Source of the DNA: Siphonodentalium dalli
Taxonomy: Eukaryota; Mollusca; Scaphopoda; Gadilida; Siphonodentaliidae
Reading direction: 5' to 3'
Length of the DNA stretch: 64,000 nt
Assembly (NCBI GenBank): GCA_032622095.1
Contig: CP136062.1
Location: forward strand, 141,006,351 to 141,070,350
The notes below the pieces were generated by a model. The model was given only the letters and a program-made list of their open reading frames with translations, was not told the DNA's origin and did no database searches. The position numbers were made by a program, and so were the translations under genes. Below, in pieces: positions 1 to 12,800 of the stretch (positions are counted from its first letter, which is position 1; each line of letters begins with the position of its first letter).

Positions 1-310
1 CACTGGCGCTGGCTACAGGTCATACTGCTCATCTGATCATCATGAAATTTGTCATGGATGTTAATATTGACATGTAGATGGGACCGAGTCATTTTGGGGT
101 TGTTTGGCCAAAAAATATTATCTTGGATTTTACTCTTTGCATGACTAAATCCTTTGGCACGGGCTACAGGTCGTAGCTTTGTCAGATCTTCATGAAATTT
201 GTTATGGATGTTAACAATAACATGTAAATGGGAACGAGTCATTTTGGGGTCATTCGGCAAAAAAACATGGCTGCCAGCGGCCATCTTAGATTTAACTTTT
301 TGCATAACTA
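1..310. repeat. Tandem repeat, two units of about 152 bp
   Basis: Two diverged head-to-tail copies begin near 10 and 162, each with a 'ggctacaggtc' phrase, then 'catgaaatttgt', 'gggaacgagtcattttgggg' and a 'catggctgccagcggcc' block. The same unit recurs as a longer array at 24290-25230 and in single diverged copies near 15600-16130 and 38050-38370. It is a dispersed satellite-like family, not coding. Confidence 0.85.
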
Positions 311-316
311 GGCCTT

Positions 317-1941
317 TCAACTTTCCACATTCCTAATCACTCCATTGACTTTAACACATGAAATTATTCCCTTTCCAAGTTGAGCTACAGTGTCATTGAC
401 ACTTTCATTAGATTGATTGTTGTGATTATTCATTGGCATATTTGAAACATTATTGCGGTTTGATTCTAGTTCCTTTGCTGGTACGTCGACTGGCGTGTAT
501 CTCTCTTCTCGTACAACACCACCACTACTCATATTTAGGCCAAAACAAAAAATAGGTGTGTTTGGGGTCTCCCGACCGACCCTATAAAAAGTCGCCGACC
601 CTAATTTTTTTATTGATTATGAAAGGGATGAATACTAAAATATATATAATTGTATAACTTAATTGGGTCCACTGTCGCTGTATAATTTCGAACCACAGTA
701 TAATCTAGCGTCCATATCGCAACTGAACATTGTAAATTCTCCGACAATAGACCGACGTATTGCGCTTGGAAACTTGAAAGATTTAATGCTGCTACGTCAA
801 CAGTCACTGAGCATGTGCGCGTCCATGATTATTGTCGGTGGCATTGTTTGATCTCGTTTAGCGGTCGCATGCATTTGCTGTACTCAGCAGTTCAGGGTAC
901 AAATTATTTTCACATATTCTTATCTAATCATGATTCGGATGAAACGCATGCATGTTTGGCATTGGAAAGTGGAAACGTATGCCTCTATATAATAAGTCTG
1001 TTTGGTTCGCGCAAGATAATTACACACAAATCTGATAATCTGAGTAACGACAATAACACTAACTAAATTGAAAGTGTGTGTTGCAACAAAAAAAAACATA
1101 CTGAATTCCAAGATGATTTAAATTGTTTTGTATGTTCGTTCATGTGTTTGATACACCCAGTCACTCGGTAAGACAATCAGTTGCACATTTTGGCTCACAC
1201 TATTGTGTATTGGCAATACAGTTCACGGAGACTGTCGACGAACGCCATTTGTTTGCAGATTGGCAGTCACACATCGCCTCCCGTCATTAACCTCGTTAAA
1301 AAAATCTACCGCATCGCGGTAATGTCAGCACATTTTACGTGGTGCATGTCACTGCAGTACTAGCATTCGTTAACGTTGGTAATGTGGTGGTACCGCGAAT
1401 GGTCCGGTGGTACCGCGGTACCACTCGGTAGTGAAACCGCGAATCGGCGGTATCACGCGGTATTATATTTATATTTGTGTATTAATATGATCCATATATT
1501 CCATCCATATGAATGGGAAAGGTTCCATTTACCATTACATAAAGGCAACATTGCTTGATTTGCAACCAAATCTGCCCAAAAAGGTATGTTTCAGATAGAA
1601 AGGTATGTTTACAAATTAACTATAGAGATAATAAGTACTTTTGGTGTCCACTTTATGCTCATAAACCCTTTTACTGCACCTTAATTGAGGGAAAACCCCG
1701 GAAATTTCCAAATACTAAAAGTTTCTTAAAAAAAAAATAATTAAAAAACCTACCTACCTACCCTAATTTTTTAGTGGTAGTTGACCCCAAACACACCTAT
1801 TTTTTGTTTTGGCCTTATCGTATTCGAAAGTACATCATTCGCACCTGGAATAGTCTTATTGAGGAGTCTCTCCAGTGAATCAATTTGTGTTTTCATCCTA
1901 TTTAACTCTGTTGATAAGCGACAAACACCACGATCAATCAT
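317..1941 (-). pseudogene. Unrecognised ORF split by a transposon insertion
   Basis: Two minus-strand coding-like segments flank the element at 538-1814. The upstream part (1941 down to 1816) reads 42 codons from an ATG and contains a short coiled-coil-like heptad stretch (RMKTQIDSLERLLN). The downstream part (534 down to 317) reads 71 more codons, rich in Asn and Ser, to a stop. If the element and one copy of its TTA target duplication are ignored, the frame runs through the junction without a shift. The downstream end resembles 24204-24270, next to the same tandem-repeat family, so this may be an ORF of a repeat rather than a host gene. I do not recognise the protein. The ATG at 1941 is the first in frame; the open frame continues a little upstream. 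Confidence 0.45.
538..1814. mobile_element. PIF/Harbinger-like non-autonomous DNA element (1277 bp)
   Basis: Perfect 32-bp terminal inverted repeats (538-569 and 1783-1814) start GGCCAAAACAAAAAATAGG. They are flanked by TTA at 535-537 and 1815-1817. TTA/TAA three-base duplications and G-rich termini are typical of the PIF/Harbinger superfamily. No transposase is visible inside; the interior holds a degenerate 'ggtaccgcg' patch near 1378-1460. The element interrupts an open reading frame. A relative with the same subterminal modules lies at 43364-44675. Confidence 0.75.
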
Positions 1942-2329
1942 GTTAATTGGCGGCAATTTTGACAGATCCCTTGCAACGAATATTACATTTACATTACATT
2001 TACATATGATATATCACAGTCCTGGGAATCACTGTCCATGTAATATTCAACTTGATTAAAATATAATAATGAAATATATTACCTCTACTAGATAGAGTAT
2101 TTCAATAGTATATTGATTTAAATATTATTAATTATTATATTTAACAAACAGTGATTCCTGGGGACTGTGCATATATCTGTTTGTATACAATGCAGGAGCC
2201 GATTACGACTTTACTAGTAGGCGCCATTGTAATTTGTATCGACAATATGCATGATGTCGCTTTTTCTTCTGTATTTCTCAATGGACATTAAGGACTATAG
2301 ATCCATGATTAATATCGGTATCCGGAGTC

Positions 2330-3020
2330 GTTCATTTCCCCACTTGACATTTTCCCACTTTCAATTCAATTTTCCCCACCGGTGCTTTAGCCAACCCCCC
2401 CCCCCCCCCCCCCCCCGCTCATAACATGCTATTTAAAGTTGTGATCATGATGGGAACCCACAATCTTTTATCGCAGATATCAAAGAATGTTTTGATGGTC
2501 AGTGAAGGCAACTGAAGTGATGTCACTCAGTCTGGAATGTTTTGACGATATCACTAACAACAACATTTCCCTATTCTCTCTATAGCCTATTATGACAACT
2601 TAGTTTAAATTGCTCATGTTAGTAAGGAGATAATTATACAAGGACTTACCAGGCATCACACCCAATGAGTGCCCTTTGGATATTCAGGCAAAAATAATGT
2701 AAGACCTGTGAAAGTCCTGGACAGGCGTGTACGAGATTCTTCTGACGTATAAGTTCTTGTATAATTATATCCTTACTAACATTAGCAATTTCAACTAAGT
2801 TGTCACAATTGGCTAGAGATAATAAAATATGTAAACGTACTAGTTAATCAGTCATAGGTACACAAACGTCCAGTGGGAAAATGTCTGCCACTTCATATCG
2901 AGAAAGTGGGGAAATATCTGCATATGGTATTCAGAAAGTGGGTAAATGTCCGGGTGGGAAAATGTCCGCTTTGTCGATATTAGAGCGGGTGGGGAACTGT
3001 CCGGTGTGGTGATGTCTGGA
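2330..3020. repeat. Fold-back repeat region with poly-C tract
   Basis: Short units of the type 'ttttcccac' occur near 2333-2390 and their reverse complements ('gtgggaaaatgtc') near 2872-3010. Further in, 2561-2650 is the inverted copy of about 2745-2825. Together they make a nested inverted-repeat structure of about 690 bp. A run of about 22 C lies at 2395-2416 and may be length-polymorphic or misassembled. No ORF of note. Confidence 0.6.
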
Positions 3021-3520
3021 ATTCATGATTATCACATGAAAATTCAAAAATATGATATCTTATTTCTTTGAAAAAAATGAGCTCATGCAGGGCCTGATCG
3101 ATATTGAGAACATGCATGTCAGGAATTATAATATACCAATTATCATGACTTTGGACGGCGTTATGGTTTATTAAGGCGGAGGTAAAGTGGCCAGTTTTGA
3201 ATGCAAATCTCTGCAGCTAAAGTTAAGAGTTGCAAATATTTCTGGGTGTGACATTGTGCGGTATTGAAAGCAATACATAGTTATCTGGCATATTTATATA
3301 ACTTTTGCTGCAGTAATTTGCATGGAATTCCTCATTCAATATTGATCACTTGACCTCCCCTTAATGGCCTGACAGGAATGATTAATATCCCAATGGCCTA
3401 CTGTTAGCAGCCCAAGACGAAGGCATTCCTGGAGGGCCGTTAATATACTATGACGCCAGACAAAATCATGTTATTTCTATTATTACCTCTCTGGCCTCCT
3501 GTGATCACATGATGCGTGAT
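3021..3520. other. Unassigned A+T-rich stretch
   Basis: No gene, clear repeat boundary or RNA gene is visible here. It lies between the fold-back repeat and the G+C-rich patch proposed as the TRMT10C promoter. Confidence 0.5.
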
Positions 3521-3521
3521 T

Positions 3522-3645
3522 TAACATTTAACCGGAAGCGGGCCATGGGCCCCGGGAGTTAACGAAAACAAAGGTTCATTAACACTCGCCTCCCGCTTCC
3601 GGTCAACTTCGTCTAAAAGTTATGGAATCGTACAGTGCCGGTAAT
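3522..3645 (+). promoter_or_regulatory. Candidate TRMT10C promoter / untranslated first exon
   Basis: A short G+C-rich patch stands out in A+T-rich surroundings. It carries ACCGGAAGCGGG (3531-3542) and its near reverse complement CCCGCTTCCGGT (about 3592-3603). These are two inverted ETS/GABP (NRF-2) type sites, a motif common in promoters of nuclear genes for mitochondrial proteins. A possible donor (gccg|gtaata) follows near 3639. TRMT10C's first coding exon starts at 6529 with an acceptor 14 bases before the ATG, so a non-coding upstream exon must exist; this is my best candidate for it. The link is inference. Confidence 0.35.
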
Positions 3646-4100
3646 ATACAGTTAATCTACTAGAGTAAAGCGGTAATAATATGCAATATCAAACAACTTC
3701 CTCATCATCACCCAATGTTTTAAGATTGGCAAAGAAATATAACTCTAACCAAGTAATTTTTAAGTTTACAGTATGTGCAAGAGAACAAGATCTCGGATTA
3801 TATCGTGAACACTTTGTTCATAGATAAGCTGGGCAATGAGTGTGTGATACTATGGTTTCTAATAGTAATTTCACAAACAACATGGTGATCGCTGTGATAA
3901 TTGTCATAGTTTTAGCCACAAGTAATTAAATAAAATGAAAACAAAAGTTTTTTACGTGGTTTGTTCTTAATATTATCAGAGGAATACATGGGTGCGATAT
4001 CATAAAATAAAGCGTCATGTTTCCACATCTTTGGTTTTATAGTAATAGCAAGATTTTTTGATCATGTGTGCAATCAATTACAATTGCCGTTTTGGTAACA

Positions 4101-4222
4101 CAGCCCTCGAAATTATGTAATGTGTCCCATGGCAAATTTAATGCTGTGGCATGTTAGGTGCCATATTTTACCATGGCTTTTCCCATGGCATTGCTTATTG
4201 TCATGGCTAATTTCAAGGGCTG
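4101..4222. mobile_element. Small inverted-ended element, hAT-like termini
   Basis: The ends CAGCCCTCGAAATTA and TAATTTCAAGGGCTG are inverted copies. The interior is rich in short CCATGG palindromes. The element abuts the TTAA element at 4228. I could not identify a convincing target duplication. A similar 'CAGCCCT...AGGGCTG' element is at 44833-44955. Confidence 0.45.
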
Positions 4223-4227
4223 TTTAA

Positions 4228-4619
4228 CCCTTTACCCAACAAACCGGCCAAAACCGGCCAAATAAAGATTCAACAGCCTAAAATATCTTCGGTCTGTCTC
4301 AATAGAACCATACACATATGGATATCATTGGAACCGGCTCCTTGACCACATTGTGATAGTTACAGTTATGCTCTGTGCCAATGCATTCTCTTATATATGC
4401 GAGTCGACCATAGGTCGCATCGCATATATAAGAGAATGCATTGGCCTAAAAAAAATCTTTTTTTAACACTTTTTACCATTTGTTCTTACATTCTTTAACA
4501 ATTTTATAATTTTTAATGTGTTAAGCCAATGCATTCTCTTATATATGCGAGGCGACCTATGGTCGACTCGCATATATAAGAGAATGCATTGGCACAGGGC
4601 CCTTCTGTTGGGTAAAGGG
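4228..4619. mobile_element. TTAA-flanked miniature element with two 69-bp hairpins
   Basis: TTAA at 4224-4227 and 4620-4623 encloses inverted ends CCCTTTACCCAAC / GTTGGGTAAAGGG. TTAA duplication plus CCC start is the signature of piggyBac-type elements, here without any transposase. Inside are two nearly identical hairpins, 4377-4445 and 4525-4593, each 69 bp. Their arms run from GCCAATGCATTCTC through TTATATATGCGA to a short loop, then the reverse complement. The 79-bp spacer is A+T-rich. Confidence 0.75.
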
Positions 4620-4852
4620 TTAACATTAGCCATTATTAACTAGACTGTCAAGAGACTGGTGTGATCAACTATCTGTTATAACTTAGCTCAAATCATTTTA
4701 ACAATAAGTCACCATTCCTCAACAGTGGCTTTGTTTGTTTTGCCAATGACAGTGATACAATTAGTTACCTAAATTATGCCTACTGGAATTGTTGACCATT
4801 GATCAATAGGATTTATAAGTAGGGTGTAATATATTATTAAATGGACGTTTAA

Positions 4853-4956
4853 CCCTTCCATGACTGGAGCTTCCTGAAATTTTGCAAAAAACCTGTGCCA
4901 ATGCATTCTCTTATATATGTGAGTTTCCCACAAGCGCAGCTCTTGTCATGAAAGGG
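4853..4956. mobile_element. TTAA-flanked miniature element (104 bp)
   Basis: TTAA at 4849-4852 and 4957-4960 flanks inverted ends CCCTTCCATGACTGGAGCT and (as reverse complement) CCCTTTCATGACAAGAGCT. The middle carries half of the hairpin module seen in 4228-4619 (CCAATGCATTCTCTTATATA). The termini differ from that element but match 37610-37860. Confidence 0.75.
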
Positions 4957-5821
4957 TTAAGACTATTAGGATTGTGGAGCTATTTACTCAATGTCCCCAT
5001 ATAGGATGATGCATCCTGTAGAACCTTTCCCACAATTACATGAGAAAAACAATTAGAATTGTGCATTAGAATTGTGTTAACATTGTCTTATGTTAGATTT
5101 GAGATACTAGAGTCTAGCCTGGATTTGTAAACTAAATTTATTCATTATAATAATCTCATATTAGAAAAAGTGACAATGATAATTGGGGTTATATATATGC
5201 CTTATATACTTCTAAAATTTGCACAGATTATGAAGTCATATAGTCGTGTAGTTACACAATCCATGCAGCATGTTTAAATGTAATATGCAACATAAAAGGC
5301 AACACTTTGGCTTTATTATTTATCTTCCATTGACAATTTGAAGAGGAGAAACAATGAATTTGATTCAATTTGCCTGGTGAATCATACGGAGTGCCATGGA
5401 ATATGTTTTATTTTTATATCTATCAACGTAACTCGCATGATTGCACGAGTTTCCAGGCATGTGATAATTCTCAGAATCGCACTAGTGCAATCTGTCGACG
5501 GAACTATTTCATTAAGTGTTGTTAGACTGGTTCTCGCCGTTACTATTTTTACTTTTTCAATCAAGACAATGAAGAAACAATAAGCAATCAATCGATGAGA
5601 TGATTCATTCAAGTAGTTTCATGTCAAGAATATGTTTGTCGAGGCACAGCATTTAATTTCAAACGCATCATTAAAGATGGGTCAAGGTCACTCGCGGATA
5701 GACGGGCTCCCTGTCTGATTGTTGCGTTAACCCTAAAATGACGTTAAAACTCAATTAAATTCACATTTTCTGTACCGGAGATGTACGATTGTGAGTCAAC
5801 TTACTATGATACGGAGATATG

Positions 5822-6001
5822 TAATAAAAATAGAACCGCATGAGTGTCTGGATTTAGACGAATTATCGCACTCGATTTGTTGGCGGAACGCGATACCTCT
5901 CGTGCGGGACTATGTCCCGCACTCGAGGTATTGCTCCGCCAACAAATCTCGTGCGATAATTTCGTCAAAATCCAGACACTCATGTGGTTATATCTATTTA
6001 T
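5822..6001. repeat. Long hairpin, about 156-bp near-perfect stem-loop
   Basis: The sequence from 5834 to the mid-point near 5911 returns as its reverse complement to 5989, with few mismatches; flanking A+T bases extend the pairing slightly. The tip is a self-complementary GGGACTATGTCCC. It looks like a single-unit inverted-repeat element. Overlapping ORFs here are palindrome artefacts. Confidence 0.75.
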
Positions 6002-6528
6002 TGTGCCTGGTAAAATAGTGAAAAATTGAGACACTTGTAGCATGTAGTTTTCAGTTATTGGATGATCAAACCCGAATTGCATTATTACCTGTAATTGGTG
6101 TTGGAAATACAATGTACCTGGAATAACTGAGAGGCCTTGATTGTATGTACAACATCAACTTCTTTCCAGGGGAGCATAATTATAATGATTGAACTTATTT
6201 TACTGACCATTGGCCCATTGGTATTAGCTTTTTTGTTACTGGAAAAAAAGTCAAGTAAAATGATCTCTTAAACTAAGTTATAAAATACAATGACAATAGG
6301 TCCATAATTAAATTTCATTGCATCATATTTATAAAAAAGCATCATTAAATGCACCCTTTGGGGACCTCATTCTACAAATGACCAGCACCATATTTGAGGC
6401 AAGGACAAAGCCAATAATGATGTCAAATTTTATTTTATCAAATACATGTAGTATATTGTTGTCATAAATTGAAGTCTGGAACATTGAATAAATAATTAAA
6501 TTATCTAAAATGACATATCCATTTTCAG
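6002..6528. other. Sequence upstream of the first TRMT10C coding exon
   Basis: A+T-rich and without recognisable genes. It ends in a pyrimidine-containing acceptor (ccattttcag, AG at 6527-6528), so at least its 3' part is a TRMT10C intron in the 5' UTR. Confidence 0.5.
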
Positions 6529-6542
6529 GTAGCAGAACTACG

Positions 6543-6818
6543 ATGTTGAAATCAATTTTCTTGCCACAGTTCAGTAAACTAATCTGGAATGTTTACTCAA
6601 AAAACTTGCAACAAGTAGGTGGTAGCATTTGTGTACGACATGCAAACTTTAACGTCAAAGAAATTTCAAGGGATAATGCAGCAGATCTTGTTGATGAACG
6701 CGAGATACTTACTAAACACAAAGCTGCTGAAATCCTCAATAAGCTTAGTGATGAAGACCAAAAAAGGCTAAAGATTATCAAACTGGAGCATCAAGTCATG
6801 CTGCATATGGGTATACAA
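6543..6818 (+). CDS. TRMT10C: TRMT10C coding exon 1
   Basis: Codes residues 1-92. The exon itself begins at 6529 after ccattttcag and ends before GTAAGT at 6819. It contains the presumed mitochondrial presequence and a Lys/Glu-rich helical segment. Confidence 0.93.
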
Positions 6819-9800
6819 GTAAGTTTGGGAACCTAATCATAATAGAAATGAACGGCAGTTTCAATGTGGTCATGGTATTTTGACTGTGAGAAAAATTCAG
6901 CAAACTTAAGGATTCATGTGGAGTTTTATCACGGTCAAAACCCATGACCACTTGAAAACAACCCTTAGTATTTAGCCAGATATAAGGGTTGTTGATGTCA
7001 CATCATTTTGCTGGTCAAATGATGGGAATCGGTTCATGGACAGATAATTAAAGTAATTTTGAAGTAGAGCACATGTACCATGCATCGAAAAGTCCGGTTT
7101 AGCTTGAAATGAGAGCAGGCGTGTTGATTTCAAGAATGTGAACATGTGTTCAAACAAACAAGTTTTGGTTGTGGATGAGAAATTTGCACTGTTCTGCCAT
7201 AATAATAATCAATTTCTTGTCGGGCAATATCTGTAGCGGTAAGGAGAATTATAAAACAATACTGATCATGTCAGAGTAGCGCTGTAATTTGAACATCAGA
7301 GAAAAGCTTAGTAACAAGAAATATATGCACAACATCACTCGGTTGTGCATTTGTCTGTGGTAGTTTTAGCTGCATAATAATGTTATTATGCAACTATTTG
7401 GTACACAGGGTTCATATAAACAGACCTAATAGAAACCTTACACCATAGAAAAAATATGGTGGTAACACTATTTATGCACATACTTTTCAATTGCTGATTA
7501 GAACAATAATTATGCAAATTAGCAAACACCACAGTTCGCGATTGTTTTGAAAGTTAAGGGTTTATAAACAGAGTGTTGTCATGAGACTGTTAGAGAGTAT
7601 GTGATAAGCTGATCTCTACATGTGTACTTAACAATTGTTGAAATGTTACCCTGGGGTGGGGTGGTGTGACATGCGTGACCCTGGGGTGGTGTGACATGCG
7701 TGATGCCACACGGCCAATCAGAGGAGAGAAGAATGGGATGAAGGAACACTAATTATAGACCAAAAGAAATTTCTTGAATACTCAAGCAGTCTACGGATCT
7801 ATGAATGACTCAATGTAGTTCATAGGTTTGTGAACACATTAACTGAAGGGTTATGTCTATCATAACACTATGGGGAAAAGTAAAAGGATTATCAAGTTTA
7901 TGTCAATATATATGAATGTTTTTTTCAAGAAGTCGCAGGCCAAGTTCGAATTTGGTCACAGTCCGGTTATTTTTGTTGGAGCTATGTCCCTTTATGGACT
8001 TTGAAATTGCTGTTTGCGGATTGACCGGATGGTATCTTGAGCGATATTCAACTGAATTTCTTGATATTTGGTAAATGGATTTATGACCGACTTATGTGTC
8101 TTTGTTAAAAATTTTGCATGGTCTAAATGATAACTTGAGAAATCTTCAAAATAATCTCTTGATATTAGGTGTGTGGTTCACCTTTGAGAACATGCAGGTC
8201 ATTTTCAAATTGGAATCAATTTTTTGCCAGAATTTGACTTCTTTGTTCTTATAATAAGCCAACATCCCAAAAGGCCACATCATTTCGGGGTCTGTGGGGT
8301 CTGTGACCTTTTATTCTAAATAAACTCTATATATTTTAATCTGAGCTCATGCTTATTGCAGTATCAGTGTATGTCTGTGAATCTATTGTGTGTGTGGTCT
8401 TATTATTATGTTATGTCCATCTGTTCGCTTTTTTCATTTCAAGATGATAACTTTAGTAAGTCTGAACTGAATGGAATGAAATTTGTTATGTGGGTTTACT
8501 AGCACAAGATACAGGTTAAGTTCATTTTGTGGTTCTGCCTGCTAATATTCGCCAGAGTTACGGCCCTTTTTGTTGGAATTTTCACTCAATTTTCGTTTCT
8601 AGATGCTAACTTTAGTAATTCTGAACTGAATGGAATGAAATTTGGTCTGTGAGTTTACTAGCACAAAATACAGGACAAGTTAGAATTTGGGTTCCACCCA
8701 CCTATTTCTGCCGGAGTTATGGTCCTTGTCGACTTAGAATTTTCCAATTATTTTGCTTTCCGGATGATAACTCAAGATTTAATTGTCTGACTGTTTTGTA
8801 TTTAGATTATGTAGATTAGCCACATGAAAATACAGGTCAAGTTTGAATTTTGTCTGCCCATTTTTGCCGGAGTTATGGTCCTTGTTGACTTATAATTTGC
8901 CAATTATTTTGGTTTCCGGGTGATAACTATAGGTTTAGTAATCTGATTGTTTTCAAATTTAATATATGGATTAGTCGTATGAAAATACAGGTCAAGTTCG
9001 AATTTGGGTTCCGTTTTGAATTTTGTCTGCCCATTTTTGCCGGAGTTATGGTCCTTATTGACTTATAATTCGACGATTATTTTGGTTTCCAGGTGATAGC
9101 TTTAGTTATAGTTATCTGTATGTTTTCAAATTTGGCTTATGGATTACTCGTTGAAATTACCACGGGCATATATTTTGCCACGCCCTAGCGATGCTCTTGT
9201 TTGGGAAATATAAACTGTTACCAGTATTGATCGGCATTTAATGATTTAAATATCAGAGACATTGTTGGAAAGTATGGAGGCCAGCTTCATTGTCTTCCTC
9301 GTAATTGTTAGTAAACTTGTAGATCTGGTGATATTTATTATAATAACTATTGAATAAATTGTTATCCATCTAAACTGATTTTTATCCATAAAAATCATAT
9401 GCTCAGCATTTTCATTTTAAATACCAGAGACAATATACAGTCAGAAGGTGTCAGAACATTCTTAAGACCTTTGAGGTAGGTAATTATATTGAGTTTTTTC
9501 AGGTTCCAGATGAGATGAGAGATGACTGGTGGGTTCGATTGATGGAATGTCAGTCTCACTCAGGAAGGAGGAAACTATATCGATACTTTAGAAAAAACTG
9601 GGTGATTCTGCAGGCTAAAGCCGAAAAAGCAAAGAAGCATGCTGAGTTTATTGAGTCAGCCAAAACAAAAGCTGCAGATGTTGAATTGAAGAATGAAGAA
9701 GATCAAAATCGTAGAGAAGCTAAAAATACGATATTTCTCTTTATCCGGGAATCAACTATGGACCGTTTTTATAATTCGAAGATGGTTCACTCAATGGTTC

Positions 9801-12800
9801 ATGGACCACACTTGGTGATCGACTGTGATTATGAGGAGCATATGAACACTAAATGTATCTCTTCCTTAAGCAAACAGATTCTGAATGGCCACTCATACCT
9901 ACGGAAATATGATGTTGAGCCTTTCTACCTTGTTCTCTGTAATATGTTCCGAGGGTGTGAACTGGCACAGGACTTGAATAAAACACAGTCGCTTGACAGG
10001 TTCATGTTTACATCAACAGCAAGTAACTACACTGACATATATCCCAAAGAACAACTTGTTTATCTGACAGCGAATTCTCCAAATGTACTGCAGACTTATA
10101 ACCCAGATGATGTGTATGTTATTGGCGGTCTAGTTGACTATCATGACTACAGACCTTTGTCTTTAGCAAAGGCAAAAGAACAGAAACTTAGGACAGCAAA
10201 GCTTCCATTGGACAATTACCTCCAGTGAGTATTCATATTCAGTGTTCGCGATGCCGTTAGCCATTTTAGCCAAATGCAAAAAATGAATAGAAATGGCAAC
10301 AAAAATTGTCAAATGCAGTGCGAAATTGCGAAAAAGAATGGCTAAAGGTATTTTCCCCCGGCATATATAGACAGCATACATAGAAGTCAGTGGTGTTGGC
10401 CTCACACAATCCTCGTCACGGATCTAATTACCATGATTGCAGTTGGACAAAAGACCATGTAGCTCAACTTGGGGAAGCTTTAATAATTTTATGCTGAGCA
10501 GTCAATATAATGATAAGAAGGAAAGTCAAAAAGTTTCAGTACCGGTAAAGGGATTGTATTGTGTATATATTTCTCAAACTAAAGGCCCACTTAATTTTCG
10601 AACCCCCAGATTACATTATATAAAATATATGCCATATTACATACCATTTGAAAGAGGAAGCCCAAAACATTGTATTATCAACTTATCCGGTGTAATAAAC
10701 TGAGGACTTGTTGTTTTTGTTGAGTTGCCAACACGTTTTGTCATCTAGATTGCAGTAAAAAACAGTATTAATTTCAATGCAGGGGGAATAACTCTATATA
10801 TTAAAGATAAGAGTTCTTCCCTTTCCATTGAAAAAGTTTGAATTCTGTTGCATTCTGGGATCAAGAGGGGGGATGTAATTCTATGATTTCAGCAGTTTTC
10901 TATTTATCTTCTGAGACACAGATGTTTCAAATAGTGATGAATTATAGTATCTCCGGCAAAGGTATCTTGCCCACTGAACTATATGGTATATTATCCCAAG
11001 TAGGAGGGGTTAACTCTCCGAGTTGAAAAAAACGTACGGAAATTCTATGGTACATATCTTCTGTCATGTTCATGACCCGTGTAATCACGTGGTTTCTGAC
11101 CCGTAGTGAAAGAATCGCCATATTTTTTATCCCCCCCCTCACAGGACGGGTGCAAAAAAGAATCTCTCACAAAGAATACGAAGCTAAGTTGCAGTTTGTA
11201 TAGCAAAAACAGTTTTGTTTTTGTTTTATACAAACAACATTATTTCTTTGCTTATAGTTGAAAATTATGTAACGATTCACATAAAGATTACGACGGTTTG
11301 TTCCGAAGATAATAATTTCGGAATCGGATGACTCGTTTCGTTTTAACCGACTTTGTCTTCCATAATTTTAATCGTTCAATGATTTAATATCCATTTTCTG
11401 TGCAGAATGCAACGTTTCTGGCCTATTAAAGGCAGAACATTCGCGGCACCATTGGATATGACTAAAGACGCTGGTCGTTTTCTTTATAACAAATCTATGG
11501 CATACAGGTGACGTGTTATTTAAGTTACCACGTGCGTTGACGGTTGTTAAAGGTATCACGAAATTAGGTGACTTATTTTCGAGTTCATTTTTTCGTTTGA
11601 CGGCTTTCTTTATACGTTGACAATCATCGTCTGGTGTACAACTGACGGAAAAAGCAGTGTTTAAACGCTTGTGAAATAGGCTGATAGGATTGTAAAATCC
11701 CGAATGTGACTTTGAACCTTTTTCACCCTGGATGATTAACAATGGGGCCGTTACTGCCTTGGTTGCCACATGGTAACATAACACAACAGGTGTATTTGTG
11801 ATTGTTCGCAATCACATTAATTACTTTCACAGGACTGCTAATCGAGGTAAGACCAGGTTCATGAATGGCCTTCCCCGTAGCTCCCCTTGAAGTCGCTTCC
11901 CTCGTTTCGAGGTCCCAAGAGTTGAGAACGAAAGTCGATATATAGGGTTCCTCTAATTGGCGTAATTAGCACTCGGAGCGATAGTCACACCACACAGGAC
12001 GCGGGTTGGGGCTACCCATCGAACCCGTAGCTCACACGAGTTGCTTCCCCTAGAACACGGACAAACTCGCGGGGAAGGATCCAGAGAATTTTTGTTTGGG
12101 GACACCTGTTCTGTATTTGAGTATGTGCCCATATAAATTTGGATGTTAAAATATTCAGTACTGGATACTTGATTGTGCAAATAAAGGCTCCATATTATAG
12201 ACTATATATCATCTGCGGGCTGCTGATTTGCATTACGAGGACATTTTGTTGAATTGTAGAAAAATTCCTTGAAAATATGGAAGATCCAACTGGAATAAAT
12301 ACTATCTACATGGAATTTGGGGACATTTGGGTCTCTATAGTTTGGGCACCCAAACCTGTAACAGGTATCAAAACATCCCTGTATCCTTCTCTGACTTGCC
12401 GATATATCGTGTTCCTCTAATTGGTGTAATTAGGACTCGGGGCGATAGTCACACCAAACAGGCGCGGGTTGGGGCTACCCATTGAACCCATGAGTCACAT
12501 TGGTGCGCTCCCTGGACTATCGAATGGGACGTCAATCTGCTTCTGCGGGTCGACCGTTGGCTGTTGACGTGCCCCGGACGGCTGTGACCACTGAGCTCTA
12601 CTAAAACACTCGACACACGCCGTCCATCGCTACAAGTCGTCATCTCGGGGTCAGCGCGGCTGGGGGGATACACCCTCGGTGATCCCTGACCATGCTCTCC
12701 GGTGCCTTATGATCATAGTGTGTGGAGATTTGGGCTAAAATTACTAGTCGAATGGCCATTTTACTATTGTCTCAATTCAAATTAGGAGATTTTTTTTTCT

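Noticed and set aside
2395-2416. Poly-C run as a functional motif
   Set aside because: Homopolymer tracts of this kind (also 51187-51218 and 53825-53839) are common sequencing or assembly weak points; no context supports a function.
5338-5583. ORF of 81 codons on the + strand
   Set aside because: Overlaps an equally long antisense ORF, has no recognised motif, and lies in unremarkable upstream sequence.
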